A stretch of DNA of 64,000 nucleotides from Plumapathes pennacea (Eukaryota > Cnidaria > Anthozoa > Antipatharia > Myriopathidae). Each line of letters opens with the position of its first letter. Position 1 is the stretch's first letter. The notes beneath the pieces are model-generated. The model was not told the origin of the DNA. It saw only the letters and a list, made by a program, of their open reading frames with translations, and made no database searches. The stretch lies in NCBI GenBank assembly GCA_964036295.1, contig OZ038466.1:18471097-18535096 (forward strand), in the 5' to 3' direction. Positions 1 through 12,300 of the stretch are shown one piece after another. A program made the translations under genes and the position numbers.

Positions 1-393
1 TAGGTCTGAAAACAATGGATTTTGCTCATTTAGATTTAGTTGGGCACGGGAATGCCGCGACGTTTGAAACCGGCTTAATACGTTAATCATAGGTTTATAA
101 TTTGTAAAATATTTTGAACTAGAGCATGCTTTACAAATGCATGGTATTTGATTAAGACCGTTTAATAAATGGGCAAGGCTTGACACAAGTAAAACTTGTA
201 ATGCATTAACGTATGATGTTTCTAGAGTTAGTCCTTTGTTGCTGTAAGATTTTTAGTTTTACGCAGTTTTTACCATTTTCTGGGTTTCGGTATTCCCCAC
301 ATGGGACAAACTTTTCATTGTGTCGTAGATACATGTGCATCATTATGAAAAGTTGACAAATTAACGATAGTTTGGTCTTTTCGCTCAACACAG

Positions 394-3300
394 CTGTTCC
401 TGCTGCTCCTACCTCAGTTAAAGTGAACAACATCCAATCAAAGAAGGTAACACTACAGTGGAGCATACCTGCACTGGGCTCCAATGAAGGCTCCATTTCT
501 TCGTTCATCATAGAACACCATATTAGTGGTAGCTCAAGCAGTGTTACTTCGGTAACGGCCCCTTCGCAATCTTCGAGTTTCCAGATTTTGGACTTGCTTC
601 CGTACACAGCGTACAGGGTGAGATTACACGCGGTCAGTGCTGTTGGCGAAGGACTGTGGAGTGACTGGGTGGACTTTAAAACAGACTCTGCAAGTAAGTT
701 AACCCTGGCGAAGATATTTTTAAGAGAACCCAGACACTGCGAAATGTGATCTTCACGCAGACCAGGATGCTTAGCGCTCCCAGAAACTGTCAACGGCTAC
801 TTTCATAGCAAACGAAAATGGCGGATTACGAGTATTGCTAATTTTTGTCCGCTTTTCTTAATGCCAGTAGCGACAGATGGATTGATAAACTAAGACGTGG
901 ACGCCTTGATATAAAGTCAACCCCAGGGTGTAAATATAAACATGTGATGACGCAACTCGTGTTCAGTTTTATTTTAAAGGTTAACATTAACGTACTGTTG
1001 GGTGTTTGCTTATTTTGTTTTACACGTGATACGTTATATCAACTATTGCATCGTAATCGCGAAACATGAAGCTGGTATAATCATGCATGTAGCGAGGGCT
1101 AGAACCTGATATTGATTGACGTTTCTGTTGTGCAGTTCAATAATAACCGAGTTGTCTGAACATGCTGGAAACTATTCATCCTGGGTTGTACTGTACTGTT
1201 TTACTATTATCAAAATCTTTTATCATTTTTGTTCAAGAAACTTGTAATGGTTATTTGGAGAGATTTGAGTATTTGGTACCCACGACTTAAAGAAAAATTA
1301 ATATAGCGATTTTGTGATATTTGTTGTTCCTGCACCAGAACCTGAAGTTGCTCCAGTAGTCGAGAATCCAGTGGCAACGTCATCTCAGACGATAAAGGTC
1401 ACCTGGAAGGTATGTGTTGAATCCGATAGTACGCGGTTTACTTGTCCGTCAAAACTGCCCGCGTCTTTAGAGACATTTTAATGTGAACATTGCTGTGAAT
1501 CATTGTCATTCGCTCTGCTCTTTGTTGGATTTCTCAAGACAATACTACAAACTTCAGGTGATCGTAAGTTTATAGAACTACAACTGTACATGTGTGGAAT
1601 TAAGATCTGGAGCATCTAGCAATTCACCAATTTTGCTGATACTAGTGATGATGAACAGTTAGGGTGTGTCGAGACCAAGCAGTCAAGACCAATTGGGAGA
1701 AATTTCGGTAATTCTAGTTTGAATGAAGAGATTCGAGTGGAGAAAGATGCAAAACACTAGATCTTTGTTGTTGATGTTGTTGATGTCATTGTTTGTTTTT
1801 TGTTGTTTTTGTTTGTTTTGTTTTGTTTTTTTTTTTTTTGTTTTCATTTTCGTTTCTTTTGTGGGGAAGAGGAGGGATGGATGTCTTTGAATACTTTGAT
1901 CTTTACAACTTTTGGATTTTCCGTACAGAAGCCAACTGACAAAGTTAATGGACCATTGCAAGGATACCAGATTTCCTACCGACCTGACGGAGGGGCAGAA
2001 TTAGTGAAGGCAGTGCGGAGCACAACGCTTACAGTTGAACTGGACTCGCTGAAGAAGTGGACCGAATATAAGATTCGCGTTCAAGTGAAAAACGATAAAG
2101 GAGTTGGTCCGTACAGTGTAGAGAAAACTGTCAAGACCAAAGAGGACGGTAAATATTTCAGTTTTTCTCGAGTATGGTTGCTGCATTAATCATAAACATT
2201 ACAATTTCCTCGAATTTGATTGGCTCATAACACCACCGATTAATCATTAATTGGACACCTATTGTTCTGTAATCGGATACTTCTTTGTTCTGTAATCGGG
2301 CAGTTGGCTTAACCAATCATAAGCAAGAGCGAAATTTAAATGCATCAATCAGCATTACACTGCTTTTCAGTGGAAAAAGCGATTGCCGGTGTGAGTTTGT
2401 GGCATCCCGAAAGGCGAATTTTGTTAATTGTTGGACAACTTAAAATGTAAGGAACAGTTTGTGGTCAGGCGAAGAACGTGAACAGTCACTATGGAACGAA
2501 AGAAGACAGGAAATTTTCGCCGATCGGACGCGTTTGTTTAGTGCACAACGTCGCCAGCAAGCTGTGCTATAGCCACTCTGCAACTTACGGCTCAATGTCA
2601 ATGATCGTCGTTAATTCATTTCAAATTCATGGAAGACTTTTAACTTTGTTGTGATGGACTGTGATGGACAAATATTCCTCGAGAATTAAGCCGTCAAGAA
2701 ATCGGTAAGTTTGGATTGTGCCGACCCGCTAAGATACAGATTTTTCCAGTCTTGAATATTTCCTTTGAATGCCTTGTAAACTTCTGTGAAAAAATAAACT
2801 AGTATTCTAAGTTTCAAAGGACCTGTTAAGTTCATAAATGTAAACCTGAAAAGTCGAAAGAAACTGTCTTTCAATTTGTGAGTTCGTTGGGTTTACTGAT
2901 TTTTACTGAGTGTACAGAACTTATACATTTTTGAGTTTACTTCCAAATTCCGCATTCAACTCAAATCATTGGGTAAATTAGCTTCTTGATTCTCTCAAGT
3001 ATTTTAAGTTGATAAAACTGAGAGCTAGATGACTACGAACAAGCGGTTAACGTGTTTTACAAACGCCGAGCCGTGTGTACGCGCGTGTTAAAATAGGTTG
3101 GCGATAAAGTACTTCTTGATGCTTTGTTTTTATGTATAGTACAGCAGAAGACGCTGAAGCTATATGATCACTTCATTCTCAGAAATTGTAATATTTATGA
3201 TTAATTGGTAAGAGGACTTCGTGTCGTCCGATGTCGGTCTGTAATCATACTCGTGATTACGAAATCGGACTCCCGCGAAGCGCGGTCGTCCGATTTCGTA

Positions 3301-6300
3301 ATCACTCGTATGATTACAGACCGAATCGGACTCCACTCAGTCCTATTACCATTATAAATTCCTGCATTAAAATAGTTAATCGGACACTTTTGGCTTTGTC
3401 AATCATGAACAAGAGTGATTTTTTAATGCATCAATCACGAGCTCGACAAAAATCACTGCAACAATATATCTTAGTTTTGCTTTTTTAACTGTTCCAATTT
3501 GAGGATTTAATCCAATTTCTTTTATCTTTAGAAGCACTCTCCATCGAGCCGTCTGTAGCAGTCGTAAAGTATTTCTTTAATTTGTTATTCAGAACCCTTG
3601 ATATTTTCAAAAGAACGTAAAATGTATTGTACAGTGAAACCTCTTGTAAGCGACCACCCTTCGTTAGGCTATAAGTGGTCGAATTTGTCACCATGGGAGG
3701 TCTAAATGCAAGATTCAGATTTGAGTCACAACCAATGTCAAATAATGCAGTCTTTGTGACTGAATGACACTTTGAGTTTTAGAAAATCGACCCTTATGTC
3801 CTTTTGCAAGTCACTATACATATATTAGTGTTTTGTCCCGCCCGGTTTCTGCAAGGAATTTTGACCTTGCTCAAAAAAATGCTTTCTGGGAGCATAGAGT
3901 GGTCGCTTACCCGAGGTAAGAAACAATAGAAAAACTCAAACGGTGAGTCAAAGGTGGTCGTGGTCGCTTACGCCGAGAGGTTTCACTAATAGAGATTTGA
4001 CTTTAGGGACCAATCGGTCAAATCGCAAGTGCTCGCCTAAGAGAGGTGCATGGTCGCTTACGGGAGGTGGTCACTCAGAGAGGTTTAACTGTTTTCTATC
4101 TACTGCTCCTCAAATTTTCTGATGCCATTTTTTTTACAGTTCCCAGCAAACCCCCGTCATCTGTAACTTCCTCCGTCAATAGTTCGACAAGGGTGTATGT
4201 GTCTTGGCAGCCGCCCCCTCAGGGCTCAAGGAATGGCATAATCCGTGGGTTCAAACTCATGTATGGCAAGAAGGGTGCTGCTCTTACGGGTATTAAAGAT
4301 ATTAATAGCAACTCTGCACGTGGTACAAATCTTGATGGTCTTTTAATTTATACTGAATATGATTATCAAGTCTTGGCGTACACAAGCGTCGGTGATGGCC
4401 CGGAGAGCACTCGGAAATCATTTATAACTCATCAGGACGGTGAGTACGATTTCTATAATGTACATGTTCACCGATATGCCAAAACACAAATCAATTTGCC
4501 GAAACTGAAATCAATTCCACCAAACAAACAAGCAAGTTTTCTCGATCATTGTTTAACTTATGCTTACGGTATGTTTCTTCCTTCTGTCACCACCACCACC
4601 ACCACCATTTCGCAGACTAATCTAAGTCTTGATGTGAAGATATTTCCAACCGAGTGAGTTCAACAATTGAGAAACATATTAATTGTTCGTTATTATGCCA
4701 TACGAGAATTTTAGTTTATTCACAGAGGCTCCATATCACCCAAAGTACTGCTTTTTCCGTTTTGATATTTTTTAGCTCCAAGTAAACCGAGAAACTTTGC
4801 TGCACAACTTGTATCGCCTGTGGTTCATCAGCGCCCGAGTGTGAAGTTAACGTGGCAAGGACCAGCTCAGGAAAACGGTGTTATCAAGAACTATTTGCTG
4901 TCCTACTCCGAGACTGGAGCTCCTGTCACAAAGCGCACGCTGGACAAATCTGTGTTTTCGCTTTCACTTTCTGTGTATGGAGGAACAACATATTCGTTTC
5001 ATTTAAGCGCAACCACCATCAAAGAAGGACCCAAAAGTACTATAGTCAAGTCTGTCCCCGAGTATGGTAAGACAAGCTTATTTAAGTTAATCACACCCAA
5101 GAGATACCAACACATACAGTATGTATAGTTTAGTCCCGATTTAGACGTCGCTCCTCGCATGCGCCAAACACAACGGATATGTGCAAAAACCACTGTTTGA
5201 ACAAATTTGCATTAGACTCGGCACATCAGAAGAGCAGCGTTTGAAGTGGGCCTTAGCAATTTATAGCTATCTCAGATGATAATTTTTTGAGCTATCAAAT
5301 CTCACGACATAACACAATTTTATTGTTAAACGGTTGGAATAACGCGTGTTATGAGCGATAACAACGACTAGTAGCTTCCACTATGTTGGTATAGGATGAC
5401 GGTGTTTCTTCATGCTGTTAACATCAGCAGATCAAGCACGCGATAAAGATTTCAACAGCAATAGCAATACCAACACCAATATAGCAACCGGCACAATAAT
5501 CCGGCTTTTCATGTTTGTGGAACTTCAGCTGGTTGCTCTCAGTGTTTGTTGAAGGTCGGAAGTGTGTGTTATTATTCTTCCCACTGCTTGCTTGGAGCGG
5601 TTTTCGGACGATTGTAGAAAACCAAGAACCGAAAACCAAAAAAGTAATCACATGGAGGCTGTACGAAACACTTTCAACCAATCATAAGACGCAGTAAGTT
5701 TTGTTTTTAATGGTTTCACTTTGAAGAAGAAACCAATCAACAGTGCTGGGAAACGTCATCACCAGTTGCTTGATTACATGAGAAGATCCTACTCCTGTTT
5801 AATTTGCTTTTGTTCCTGATTGATCAAGAATACTTCCGAACTTGTTTGGACCAATCCAAAAGCGTAGCAAACGCAAAAGCAACGCAATCACACGATTACT
5901 TTCGACAGTCATATGGGAATGCTTCTATTTTTATTAGCTCGCGATCCCACTTGTGGGATTGCGAGGTTTTAAAATCACTCTGTGCCTCCCTATGTCCATC
6001 TGTTGTCAATAATAGATTTCTAAATAAAGCAGTTGCGGTTTTCCAAATTAGGGCATGACGAAGGTCGCGTTACAGTGTGTGTCGAACAACGCAGTTTTAA
6101 AAGGAAGATGTTGTCGTAGTTTTTGCGACCATATTTTTGTTCGGAACGTGTTCTCATTTTGAAGGTTTTCATGGGTTCAAAGTTTGTTTGGCCATTGATT
6201 CTGACATCGATTATGTTTCACTCTGCTGTGTTTTGCGTTGTTCTTGCGACATTTTGGCGCGGTGCCATGAAGGTCAAACAATCATTGGCACCGATGGCGT

Positions 6301-9300
6301 TATATATCGTAAACAAATCTAAAGCCGTTGGTTTAGTATCCGCCAAATTTAATGTAGTGATAGTACGGCTTGGAAGATACTAGGCCGAAAGATATTGAAT
6401 CTCTCGGCTATAAAAAAATCCAAAAAATATCCATTTCCGGTGAATGTTTACAAGTTCATACAGTATGCAAATTAGTCAGGTATTTCAATTCTTGGTTTGC
6501 ATGTGACGTGATAAAAAAATCCATTTCAAAAGTAACGTATCCCATAAGTCCAGTACACTGATAGTTCAAAACTATTATGCCTTAAGACTTAAAGCAAAAT
6601 TCTGGAGCTATGGACGTTTGAATACTGTGACAACAAAGCCGTGTGACACGCGCTTGTGTCTGGATCATAAAGTTTTCCTTCGCGAGACATTTTAAAATTG
6701 GCACTGCGAAAGATGTGAAGTAACATAACATCAAGCTGATTCAAAGATCAGGTTCATTTCGTGTTCCGAGTTCCACTAACATGGCGGCCGCATGCCGCCT
6801 TGTGTGAGAGTTTTCAAAAGTGAGACTATAAAATCGAATACGCGGTTCAGCAATAGTGGAAGCCCGCGGAAACGGATGCGAACTTCCACATTCCTAAAAC
6901 TGAGCAAATTTTACAATGTGGCCTTGAGCCAGTTCTATCAAAAACCTACTCCCGCAAAAAAAAAAAAGGTACTACAAGTACTAAAAGTTTTACAAATTCG
7001 CGAGCTCACAGCTGCCTTGCTGCTTTGATCTAATTGTAAAATTTACATATTAACAAAGAACGTTTGTTCATTGTTGTTGTAATATTTCTTGATCTTGTTC
7101 TCCTCAGCTCCTAGTTTCGCGCCAAGTGATCTTGTAGTTGACGAGTTTAACGATACAGCTTTTAACGTGTCATGGCGACTACTTTCGAGAAACGAGAGCA
7201 ATGGAATTGTTGTCGCTTATGAAGTAACTCGCAGCTCCACACAACAGCAACGAGTACGAAGGGGGAACCCTACAGTCGTTCAAACGAACACAACCGAGGA
7301 GTCGATATTGCTGACAGGCTTGGCCCCATGTAACAAGTACTCCGTCAAAGTTAAAGCTTACACGTCTGTTGGACCTGGACCTGATAGTGTTCCTGTCGTG
7401 AGAACAACTGCAGGTTGGTTTACTGCCAAATGCCTTAAAAGCGAACTTGATTTTAATTCAAGAGAAACGCTGTATGTCTATGTGTGTGTGTGTTGGGTGA
7501 AAATTTCATCGTCCAATGTTTTGAGATTGATGGTCCAGTGACATGATTGCTCTATGTTTTACAGCGCCAACCGCACCACGTGATTTTCAAGTCGTGTCAT
7601 CTGAAAACAAACCCCGGGAAGTGACTCTCAAATGGAAAAAACCGGATCGATTCTCTGATAACATTGAGTCATACACGGTGAGTTGGGCCTTCCACATGAT
7701 TTTGAGCAGTTAAAGCCTTTGGCTGTTGTAAAAGCGTTGTTCAAAGCAAGTTCTTGAAGACACCACAATCCCCAAAATATTGAGTAAACGTTTCTTATAT
7801 GTTTTTTGTAGAGGTTTCCTGGTATGTTCACGTGTCATGCTAAATGTGGATTTAACTACTACAATTGACATTTTACTGTACCTGAAGTGTGGCTGACAAC
7901 TCAGTGAAGGCAGTAAAGTAAACAGATAATATTGACTGTTTCTCCGTTATTTTTTTCTTTTGTTCGTTCTTGTTTTTGTTTTTCGACAGATCAAATGGGA
8001 AGGATCCAAAACGTATGATAGGTCTTTTAACGATAGCAACGAGAAGACATTTCCATCAAGTCCTTTAAATGGCACAGTTACTGATTTAACACCAGCCACG
8101 GTGTACAAGTTTCGTATTTCCGCCAAAACCTCGTGTGGCGAAGGAACATTCAGCAGTACTGCTACTGCATCAACGTTAACAGATGGTAAGCGTCAGTTTA
8201 GTACTTACATGCAAACAAACCTTGTGTTCCCGGATTTTTATAAACGTGTTTCAAAACGGAAGTGTACGTTAACTGGTCAGCTCCGAAAACGGAGAAGCAC
8301 TTGGTGTCAACGCGGTTCGGAGGCTTACTCTAATTTACTCCCAATAAATTGGACAGCCTTTTTTTTTTTTTTTTTTTTTTTTTTTACCTAATCCGTTTTG
8401 GTAGAAAAGGTTCAGTCTGTTTGAATTCGAACACAGAAAAAATTAAAAAAAGATAAGTTCTGTTTTTTTTGCAGACTTATATATTAAAATTGCTTATAGG
8501 CTTTTAAAAAGTTGTTAGAACGAATCATACATCCGTGTGATAAACATTCACTAGAATGTATGTGTGTATGTATGTATGTATGTATGTATGTATGTATGTA
8601 TGTATGTATGTATGCAAGCATGTTTATTTTTATTTTATTTTATTTTTTTGTTTAATTGTTTGTTTCAGTTCCTCCGCCTCTCAGCGTTGTCAAGGTAGCA
8701 CAGATTAATACAGAAGATACGGCAGTGAACGTAACGCTCTGGCAGGCCAGTGATCTCAATGGCCAAATAAGGTAACTGGCTACAAAATAGTTTACTTTTT
8801 TTGTATTTACCAGGATTAGTGTCACGTACAGTGTAGAGTTACTCGGCTGAACGACCCCGTCTAGACAGAGGTCTAGGACAATTCATTTTTTATTCGTGAA
8901 GTCTGCCGTAGTCAGACAAACCGATTCTATAAATAAATCATTTGGGTGATAATAATGTTTTATCGGAAATTGTAAGCATGAAAGTTAAAAAGAAAGTTAT
9001 ACCCAAAAATGGATTTGTTTCAATAAGTCTGTACTAATTTGCAGCTTATACCAAGTGATCGTACATAAGACCGGCGGAGAAAGTAAGAGATTGCCACCGG
9101 ATTTAAACTTGGGGAACTACAAATACTCGCAGGACAACAACATTGACTACTACATCGCTGTAGCCATCAACGCAGATTCGGTTGATTGGTCGTCGCCGTC
9201 TGTTATCATCGGAGATGGAAGTAGCGTCAAGGATTACGAAAATGTGGAGTTGGAGAAGGGGGAAGTCTACAGTGTCTATGAAAGAGCTATCGTATCAAAG

Positions 9301-9309
9301 ACACCAGGG
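394..9309 (+). CDS. Gene A exons for seven FN3 domains
   Basis: FN3-1 is exon 394-693. FN3-2 is split over 1339-1409 and 1929-2148. FN3-3 is 4140-4439, FN3-4 is 4776-5066 and FN3-5 is 7108-7413. FN3-6 is split over 7565-7677 and 7990-8185, and FN3-7 over 8669-8771 and 9045-9309. Each shows the early Trp (for example LQWS, VSWQ, LTWQ, VSWR, LKWK) and a late Tyr-containing strand followed by GxG. All domain-to-domain introns are phase 1 and internal ones are phase 0 or 2, the usual pattern of shuffled extracellular modules. FN3-5 carries RVRR-G at 7251-7262, a furin-type site. FN3-7 is longer than a standard domain and runs into the membrane-proximal stalk. The same seven exon sets, with matching lengths except 6 bases in FN3-4 and 3 in FN3-6, occur in gene B. 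Confidence 0.92.
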
Positions 9310-12300
9310 GTATGTTATATATTTGATTTTATGTTTCCTTTTTCTGAGGATCAAGTCCTTTTAACTTTAATGCTTTTCATTGTGACTTTTGGCGGCGATT
9401 CTTCTCTTCTGCATCTTTTAAAGCTAATTTGCGTTCATAAATTCTGCTCCTTAGAAAGTCCTTGAGGGAGAGCCGAAGTTGATTGCTAATGTTGTGGTGT
9501 CAAAAGGTGCGTATTTGGAAACGAAACGAAATTGTATTTGTTGTTCTGTGTTTGCTTGTTCCTTATTTCTACTCTTGACTTTTTCCCTGTTATTTTTTGT
9601 TCATGGATATAATAACCAACAAAATCAGACATTTAATTTAATTTTGATGAATGTGATAGTTTTGATAAGAAAGAGGATATGATGAATGATAAGGACAGCT
9701 TGATGACGACGCTGATGATAATGATGTTGGCAATGATGATGACGTTTTTGTTGTTTATGCGGTTATTGTGATGACAACGTTAAAATATTTTATGTCTATC
9801 ATAATGGTCACGATGGTAAGGGTTTTTTTTTCTTCGGTCATCAACTAATATGTGTTGTTTACGTTGAGATTTTGTTTTTCTAATTAATAAGCCACATCGC
9901 AGAAATACATTGTTCAATGATCTCTATTGTATTTCGTTCTTTTCTTTAGCAAACGAAGGAGTAACTGAGTCGTCGAGATCTGAGCCAGTTTCCCCAGTCG
10001 CTGTGGCAGTGCCAATTGCTTTTGTGCTGTTTCTAGTGCCGCTTTTAATCTTCCTCGTTTGGAGAAGGTGACCTTCATTTTGCTTCAATCTGCATGTTTA
10101 TCTAGCCGCGATTACTATAATTTATAACTAGAAGGCCGTTACGTATGTATGTGATAATGTGACAAATTTGCCCATACAGTTAACTCCCTCATAACGGACG
10201 CCCCTCTAAGACAGACACCTGATAGGAGCGGTTTGTGCCGTTTGTTCAGTCCTTTACTCCGACTGAACTCTCTTTAAGACGGACACCTCTCTGAAACGGA
10301 TAGTGAGACTGTATATATATTATGATGTGAGAACCAATTTTTTGTTTGACAGTGTATGAGTGTTTTTGTTTCGTTTTGTTTTATTTACTTGTTTGTTTGT
10401 TTGCAAGCTCTAAGAGGGAGATACACACTTTTGTTTTTGGTATTGTTCACTGCAGACGTCGGAGAAACCACCAGAGGAACGAGAGGAGCGAGAAGAAAGA
10501 GACTCCTTACAGACTTAATCCATTGGTCCCTGAAGTGTCATTGGAAGTAATAACAGAGGATCTGAACATTGAGCAGCCTCCTGAAGAAAAGCCGACGTGT
10601 TCAGGTGCTTCACTCAGTGGATGTCTCTTTGCTTGATTATGTCGGTAATTTCAATCACGTAAAAGCGCTGCACAGAAATATCTTACTACCAAGTAACACA
10701 CGAAAGCATAATTCTTACGGTGGCTTAGGTTATATACCTAGTGCTATTCTCTCAAGATTGGCTTACTTTATATCACTTTATATTGTTGTAAAACACGCTA
10801 TTTATAAAAGTAAAATGTTACCTTATCCAAATTGTCTTTAAATTCACACCACGAATTATACCCCACCGAGTGGTGGACAGTGACGTGTATTTTCTGCCTG
10901 AGGGATTTTGTTTAAGTGGTTCTATAAATGAACATTTCCCTGATATTTGGTAGTGAAGTGGTTGAAAAATGCAAGAAACATTACCTAATATTTTAAACGT
11001 CGTACTGGTCATCCAATACAGATTTCCACGATATTTTCGAGATTTCTTTCTTTCTTTTTTCTCTTTTTCTCCCTTTTCTTTCTTTCTTTCTTTCCTTTTT
11101 TTCTCCCTTTTCTTTCTTCCTTTCTTTTTTTTTTCCTTTTTTTTTTTTTTTTTTGCTTTAAAGCAAGTCAGGATTTGCAATTTTCCTTCGCTTTTTCTTG
11201 ATTTATATTGACTTATTGATTGTGTCCTCTCTCTTGTAGATAACAAGGCATCAGAAGGTGTCTACTGTGCGCCAAATGACGATGGTGGTGATCACCAACC
11301 AATCGCTGTACTCGGGTTTAGTGACTACACAAACCGAATGAAACAGAATGATAACGTCAGTCTGAAGGGGGAATTCAATGTAATCATTCTCTACTGTACA
11401 CTTTGTCAGTCTTTGTAAATAATGTGTTTAGAGAGCGCTTTCCGGATGACTTTCGTGAAACCAAAACCAAAGTAAGTACACCGTCAGTCACAGAGGCTGC
11501 CAGGAACACTTTTAGCCAATCAGAAACCAGTAAATTGCGTTTGGTTTAACTGTGAAGAAGAAGCCAATCATCAGGGTGAGTGCGAGGAAACGCCTTCGCC
11601 ACTTGTTTTCTTGCGTGAGAAGATCGCAAATGGTTGGCCAAGAAAATACATTCGAACTTGTTTGGACCAATTCAGAAACGTAGCAAACGCTTTAACTGCA
11701 AAACCAAAACAATTACACGATTTCTTTCGACAGTCATCCGAAAAGAGCTCCAATAGGCATTGTAATAGAGCATTCAAAATATGTTTCCCTATAATTTTTC
11801 TAATGAGTGCTGTTCTGTTGCTCTCCTAAAGTCATTGGACAAGGGTCTGATAAAGAGGTCTTATTCTATCGCCAAGAGGCCTGAGAACAAATCGAGGAAC
11901 CGCTATGCCAACATTTTGACATGTACGTGTTTATTTCCAGGAAACTTTCTCAACTTTCTCTTTGTGCGCGTTTTCGTTTGTCGTATAGACGGGAGATAAA
12001 AACGCAACGAAATCGAGCTGAAAATCCATCCGTGTAAACACAGCTTAAGGTTGTTTGCGACTCAAAACCGTTTTTGATAAATTATATGCCTTAAAAATAC
12101 GTTCACCACTTTAAAGAAGGGACATGATTCCTAATCAGGTTTGGCTGCAAAAAAAAAAAAGAAAAAAAAAATAGAAGAAGAAAAAAGAAAAGAAAAAACT
12201 ATTTCACAGTATGTTTCGTGGTGAGGGCGAGGTGAGTCACTTTTGTTTCTGCAGCAGTATAACCAAGCCCATCATGCTAATCTTTATTGTATCGGACATC

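Noticed and set aside
10818..11246. Lys-rich ORF on the minus strand
   Set aside because: It is the complement of a polypyrimidine tract in an intron.
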